A stretch of 64,000 nt of DNA. Origin: JAPPLB01 sp965218555 (lineage in GTDB: Bacteria > Acidobacteriota > Terriglobia > Bryobacterales > UBA6623). Shown here in pieces: positions 60,808 to 64,000 of this stretch. The position numbers and the translations under genes are program-made. Numbering within the stretch: position 1 is the first letter of the stretch; the number at the start of each line of letters is the position of its first letter. The DNA lies in the NCBI GenBank assembly GCA_965218555.1, contig OZ244625.1, positions 3,968,001-4,032,000 of the forward strand. Reading direction: 5' to 3'. The notes beneath the pieces were generated by a model, which worked only from the letters and a program-made list of their open reading frames with translations, searched no databases and was not told the origin of the DNA.

Positions 60808-60953
60808 GGCGCCCTTTCGAGAATGTTCGGCCGAAGCCCGGCCGCGAACAGTCCATTCAAGAGCATCCCATCTGCGCGGGCCTCTTGCCAACTCGCCTGT
60901 TCGTATTGCCGGCGCAAAGGGAGAAGTTCCCCTGGTGAGAAAAGCAGGCTGGA

Positions 60954-61025
60954 GGTACTGAAGCCCTTCAGTCTTGTTTTTACCGTCCCGGCCTGCATAG
61001 TTGACGACAGCGAGGCGGGAATCAT
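60954..61025 (+). repeat. 72-bp direct repeat, copy 1
   Basis: It begins GGTACTGAAGCCCTTCAGTC and ends GAGGCGGGAATCAT, matching copy 2 at 61255-61327 with a few differences. It contains the palindrome ACTGAAG-CC-CTTCAGT followed by CTTGTTTTT, which resembles a weak terminator. An insert of about 85 bp with a GGCGCC hairpin separates it from the motif at 61108. Confidence 0.8.
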
Positions 61026-61107
61026 AGAGATCCTGGGAGCGCGCGGGCGCCCTCTGGGCGCCTTGCCCGCATCGAGGAGGTGAGATCACGCCCATGCGTC
61101 TCCGACG

Positions 61108-61141
61108 AAGGCTGCATTTCTCTCCAAGTGGGGAGGCGAAG
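61108..61141 (-). repeat. Dispersed repeat end, second copy
   Basis: GGCTGCATTTCTC, a short spacer and GGAGGCGAAGTG form the reverse complement of the motif at 3475-3508. Confidence 0.55.
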
Positions 61142-61254
61142 TGCGGGAGAGGGCCGGCAGGACGAGGTGCCGTCCGCCCGCGCCAGCAACACGGCTTTTA
61201 TGTTTTTTACGAATCCCGAGTCACAAAACACGAATCACGGCTTGTGCAGCTTTT

Positions 61255-61327
61255 GGTACTGAAGCCCTTCAGTCTTGTTTTTGCCGCCCCGCCCTGCCTA
61301 GTATGACGACTGGGAGGCGGGAATCAT
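61255..61327 (+). repeat. 72-bp direct repeat, copy 2
   Basis: Second copy of the repeat at 60954-61025, with the same ACTGAAGCCCTTCAGT palindrome. Here it runs directly into GGCTGCATTTCTCACC without the 85-bp insert seen in copy 1. Confidence 0.8.
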
Positions 61328-61361
61328 GGCTGCATTTCTCACCAAGTGACGAGGCGAAGTC
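61326..61361 (-). repeat. Dispersed repeat end, third copy
   Basis: GGCTGCATTTCTCACC ... GACGAGGCGAAGTCC is the reverse complement of the motif at 3475-3508, better conserved than the 61108 copy. Confidence 0.55.
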
Positions 61362-61717
61362 CGAGTGGGTAACGAGTCACGAAACATGAAACACGGACTT
61401 TATGGCCGTTGTGTTCCCGAGGGTGCGCAAGGATCGCACAACCGGAAACCGCAGCCCGGACTGCCGCACCCGCCGCCCCAGTCAATGCTTCCCTGCTCAA
61501 TTCTGCTCACTATTGCGCGGTATTGCTCGGCAAAAAATATTGCCCAGGAGCCGGTGTCCGTGCACCGTCAGCCATTCTCGGTCGGCCTCACGACCAGCGC
61601 CGCTAGTTGGGAAATCCTGCAAAACTGCGCAGAATCCCCTGTCTCCCAGGAAAATGCGCGAAGCGCAGCGTTCGCCGCAGTTCCCGTCGCCCTCCGGGCT
61701 CGACCCGCTGCGGTGGA

Positions 61718-61823
61718 CGCGAATGGACACGAATAGACACGAATAGACACACAAAATGGACACACAGCTCCCGCCTCTGCAGCAAAAACGCCCCTCATTC
61801 GTGTTGATTCGTGTCCATTCGTG
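61718..61823. repeat. 10-bp tandem units with inverted partner
   Basis: Three contiguous 10-bp units GAATGGACAC, GAATAGACAC, GAATAGACAC (61721-61750) face an inverted set (ATTCGTGTTG, ATTCGTGTCC, ATTCGTGG at about 61797-61823). The two arms can pair over about 27 bp around a 50-base loop. Similar GTGTCCATTCGTG strings are seen scattered in many environmental genomes, as far as I recall; the function is unknown. Confidence 0.75.
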
Positions 61824-61999
61824 GTGAATGAACCCATGCTGAGAAAGGGGAACGTTCTGGATGGCGCAAACAGGGGAACTTTTTATATTGCGCCGGCACT
61901 CGTCTGCTGGTATTTCGTTCGGCATGGGGGACGGGCGAGGCGCGGGAGACGGCGCTCCGCGACAATGCGGAGTCGAGCGCGGACAGGCGGGCAAGCGTG

Positions 62000-62821
62000 A
62001 TGCAGGCTTTGTTGGAGCAGTTCTCGGAGCAGGGATTCGTCGTGTTGCCGAGCTTCCTCTCGCGGCGACAGGTCTCTGTTCTGAACGAAGCGGTCGACGA
62101 GTCGCTTGTCCGGTATCCGGAAGACTGGTGGCAATTGAGCGACTCTTTCCGCCAGGCTCCGAACGTTCTGCCGCGGACCGCTGCGTTTGACTTCACGATC
62201 GAGCAGCAGCCCGTCCTCGATCTGGTCGCGGGATGGTATGGCGCGGACATCTCGTTTGAAGAGTTCTCGATACTGATCCGCGATCCGACCATGAACCTCG
62301 ACGAGGCCAAGGGGTGGCACCGGGACATCACCCGCGACTATTCCCGGCGGGCCGAGATCGACACCGTTTCGCTGGTCTTTCTGCTCACCGACGTCGGCGA
62401 GCAGGACCACTGCTTCAGCATCATCCCCGGCAGCCACGACCGCTGGCTGGACTTGCGGCCCAATGAACACCGGCCCGAGCAGGAGTTTGACATCATCGCC
62501 TCGGCCGGCTCGGCGATTCTCTTTCACGCGCGATGCCTGCATTGCGGCAAACTCAAGCCGCGCAGCCGTCAGAGACGGAGTCTCCACATCTACTATTCCC
62601 GCGCCGGGGGGCCGCGGACGTCCGAATGGACCGAGATTCCGGAGCGGCTTTACCGCAAGGCCGATCCCTCGTTGCCCCCGCGGCTCTATGCGAAGTGGAA
62701 CCGGACGGATGTGTTCGACGGGACCGGCAAGAAGCCTCGCGACCTGCCGCCTGATTTGTCGATGGCCGCCATGCTGAAAGAGGTCCAGCGGCGCGCCCGT
62801 GAAGAGACGGCGCGACAGTAG
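62000..62821 (+). CDS. Phytanoyl-CoA dioxygenase (PhyH) family protein
   Basis: The 273-residue Fe(II)/2-oxoglutarate oxygenase has the iron motif HxD in GWHRDITRDYS, the distal His in ILFHARCLHCGKLKP and the 2OG-binding Arg in QRRSLHIYYSRAGG. FSILIRDPTMNLDEAK and DHCFSIIPGSHDRWLDL are family features. PhyH relatives hydroxylate diverse small molecules; the substrate cannot be inferred. ATG at 62000 is directly preceded by a GTG. It stands alone, after the repeat-rich region. Confidence 0.9.
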   Translation: MQALLEQFSEQGFVVLPSFLSRRQVSVLNEAVDESLVRYPEDWWQLSDSFRQAPNVLPRTAAFDFTIEQQPVLDLVAGWYGADISFEEFSILIRDPTMNLDEAKGWHRDITRDYSRRAEIDTVSLVFLLTDVGEQDHCFSIIPGSHDRWLDLRPNEHRPEQEFDIIASAGSAILFHARCLHCGKLKPRSRQRRSLHIYYSRAGGPRTSEWTEIPERLYRKADPSLPPRLYAKWNRTDVFDGTGKKPRDLPPDLSMAAMLKEVQRRAREETARQ

Positions 62822-62893
62822 TCTTGCCGCCGCCGGAAGAGAGGATCCGGGCCTTTTGTCCAGCCCCTTGGATTTTTCCACTCGCCCGATGCG

Positions 62894-62922
62894 TTGACGC
62901 GGCTTCCGGTCTTGAGCATAAT
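62894..62922 (+). promoter_or_regulatory. Sigma-70-type promoter upstream of the TonB receptor
   Basis: TTGACG (62894-62899), exactly 17 bp, CATAAT (62917-62922). Transcription from about 62929 would give a leader of about 178 bases before the receptor gene. Confidence 0.55.
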
Positions 62923-63106
62923 AGGGGCAGATTACGGGAGAGGTGCAGTTTCTTCCGCTCTCTTGAGTTTTGGGGGTAGCGTTCACAGGCCGCAAGGCTT
63001 GATAGCACTTGGGGGCAACGGTCTTTCCATTGGTTCGTTGAAAGATCCCGTACCCAGGCCATTGTTTTCACCGCTAGGAGCAGTCGAGATGACAGGAGTT
63101 TTCGGA

Positions 63107-64000
63107 ATGAAAAAAATTATGGCGTTGGTGGTTGTCGCGCTGTTTGCGACTTCGGTTCTGTATGCGCAGTTGGGCACACAGGGCTCGATTCTTGGGGTGG
63201 TCACCGATACGACCGGAGCCGTGGTGCCGGGTGTGAGCGTGGTCATCACCAATATTGAGACCGGTCAGGAGATCGAGACGCAGAGCAACGAGGTGGGCAT
63301 CTTCGAGGTGTTCGCGCTCAACCGCGGTTTTTACACGGTTCAGGCTTCGCTGGACGGCTTCAAGACATGGAACCTGGAACGAACGGAACTGTCGGTAGGC
63401 CAACGGCTTCGCGTGTCTCCCGTGCTGGAGGTGGGCGAAGTGGCCGAGCAGATCACGGTCGAGAGCGCGGGGGTCGAGCTGATCCAGACCGAGCAGAGCG
63501 CCGTGCAGGCCACCGTGGAAGCGAGGCAGATCGTCGACCTTCCCATCAACGGACGCAATCCCGCGCAGCTGGTCAACCTGGTGCCGGGCATGCGTTACAC
63601 CCGCAGGACCGGATTCGAGCGCGGCAACGAGGTGCAGGGCGTAGGCGTCCCGGTGGAAAACACGGAGTTCCAGATCGACGGTCTGAACGCCAACGCCGGC
63701 ATGGACGAACGCGGCATCACGATCCCGAATGTAGATACGATCGCCGAGTTCAGAGTCGAAACGAGCAGCTTCAGCGCCGAGAACGGGCGTCAGCCGATCC
63801 AGATGATCATGGCGACCAAATCGGGCACGAACGAGGTCCATGGCGCGTTATGGGAGTTCCTGCGCAACGAAAACCTCGATGCCCGCAACACTTATGCGCC
63901 GTCGATCCCCAAGCTGACCCAAAACCAGTTCGGCGGAACGGTCGGCGGGCCGATCGTTCGCAACCGAACCTTCTTCTTCTTCTCTACTGAGCAAAACCGG
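63107..64000 (+). CDS. TonB-dependent receptor with carboxypeptidase-regulatory-like domain (3' truncated)
   Basis: The visible 298 residues start with a signal peptide (IMALVVVALFATSVLYAQ). An Ig-like carboxypeptidase-regulatory domain follows (GSILGVVTDTTGAVVPGVSVVITNIETG, FEVFALNRGFYTVQASLDGF). Then comes the plug domain (VESAGVELIQTEQSAVQATVEARQIVDLPINGRN, FQIDGLNANAG) and the first barrel strands (GALWEFLRNENLDARN, QFGGTVGGPIVRNRTFFFF). This Oar-like architecture is very frequent in Acidobacteriota. The ATG at 63107 has ACAGGAG upstream; an in-frame ATG at 63089 is possible. The gene runs off the window. Confidence 0.93.
   Translation, partial: MKKIMALVVVALFATSVLYAQLGTQGSILGVVTDTTGAVVPGVSVVITNIETGQEIETQSNEVGIFEVFALNRGFYTVQASLDGFKTWNLERTELSVGQRLRVSPVLEVGEVAEQITVESAGVELIQTEQSAVQATVEARQIVDLPINGRNPAQLVNLVPGMRYTRRTGFERGNEVQGVGVPVENTEFQIDGLNANAGMDERGITIPNVDTIAEFRVETSSFSAENGRQPIQMIMATKSGTNEVHGALWEFLRNENLDARNTYAPSIPKLTQNQFGGTVGGPIVRNRTFFFFSTEQNR

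Larger units (their letters stand above)
60808..61996. other. 1.2-kb repeat-rich intergenic region
   Basis: No gene was found. The stretch holds two direct copies of a 72-bp repeat, inverted-end motifs shared with 3475-3508, and a set of 10-bp tandem units with an inverted partner. AT-rich stretches such as ACACGAATCACGG and GAAACATGAAACACGG recur. Confidence 0.7.

Noticed and set aside
60808..61095. N-terminal extension of the aspartoacylase-like protein
   Set aside because: The extra 96 codons overlap repeat DNA and have no similarity to the family; the GTG at 60807 has a ribosome binding site and gives the normal length.
61718..61823. Possible CRISPR array
   Set aside because: The units are 10 bp, contiguous and partly inverted; there are no spacers and no cas genes.

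Overview
The window is a 64-kb piece of a moderately GC-rich bacterial chromosome. It most likely comes from an Acidobacteriota member. The pointers are a TonB-dependent receptor with an N-terminal carboxypeptidase-regulatory-like domain, a DUF1501 protein, a paired FG-GAP/ASPIC and TPR protein set, a multihaem cytochrome c, and many MR/MLE, Gfo/Idh/MocA, TIM-barrel and phytanoyl-CoA-dioxygenase-like enzymes. The phylum call is inference; no rRNA gene or ribosomal protein is present to settle it.

Layout. 0-1.2 kb: the end of a TPR gene and a frameshifted ankyrin lipoprotein. 1.27-3.38 kb: a complete IS21-family element with a 5-bp target duplication. 3.5-6.1 kb: a molybdate ABC transporter (modABC). 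6.3-9.5 kb: a DUF6817-like gene followed by two unrelated insertion sequences (IS481 type and IS5 type) stacked in one CTAG site at the end of a short-chain dehydrogenase gene. 9.5-20.8 kb: metabolism (glutamate dehydrogenase, acetamidase-like enzyme, a penicillin-acylase/TauD pair, bacterioferritin, coaD-aspartate aminotransferase-mannose-6-phosphate isomerase). 21.2 kb: a selenocysteine tRNA gene. 21.8-32.7 kb: maf, an RND adaptor, Mn-type superoxide dismutase, galU, a ccsA-hemA-hemC operon and sugar-type enzymes. 33-36 kb: a pair of M16 peptidases. 36-42 kb: a graveyard of gene remnants (plasmid repA pieces in permuted order, an IS481 relic, a metalloprotease-like relic, a hicB relic) around a sialidase, a HAD hydrolase and an unusual MoaD/ThiS-BNR fusion.

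The best-supported accessory system is a 2,588-bp IS1595-family transposon at 41,974-44,561. It has perfect 27-bp terminal inverted repeats and an exact 8-bp target duplication (AAACGGAT). It carries a transposase, a DNA adenine methyltransferase, an EcoRI-family restriction endonuclease and a 56-residue accessory protein, so it looks like a self-contained mobile restriction-modification transposon. It landed about 75 bp upstream of a phoB-phoR two-component pair. That pair is followed by a second, frameshifted PhoB-like gene preceded by 11-bp-spaced Pho-box-like repeats and abutted by a second IS481 copy.

49-64 kb: a TolB-like protein, metF, an alkyltransferase-like protein, a frameshifted DUF1501 gene, the FG-GAP/ASPIC-TPR pair, a dihaem peroxidase, a seven-haem cytochrome, an enolase-superfamily enzyme with an aspartoacylase-like partner, a repeat-rich intergenic stretch, a PhyH dioxygenase and the start of a TonB-dependent receptor. 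Several genes are broken by single-base shifts in homopolymers; whether these are real mutations or assembly errors cannot be told from the sequence alone.
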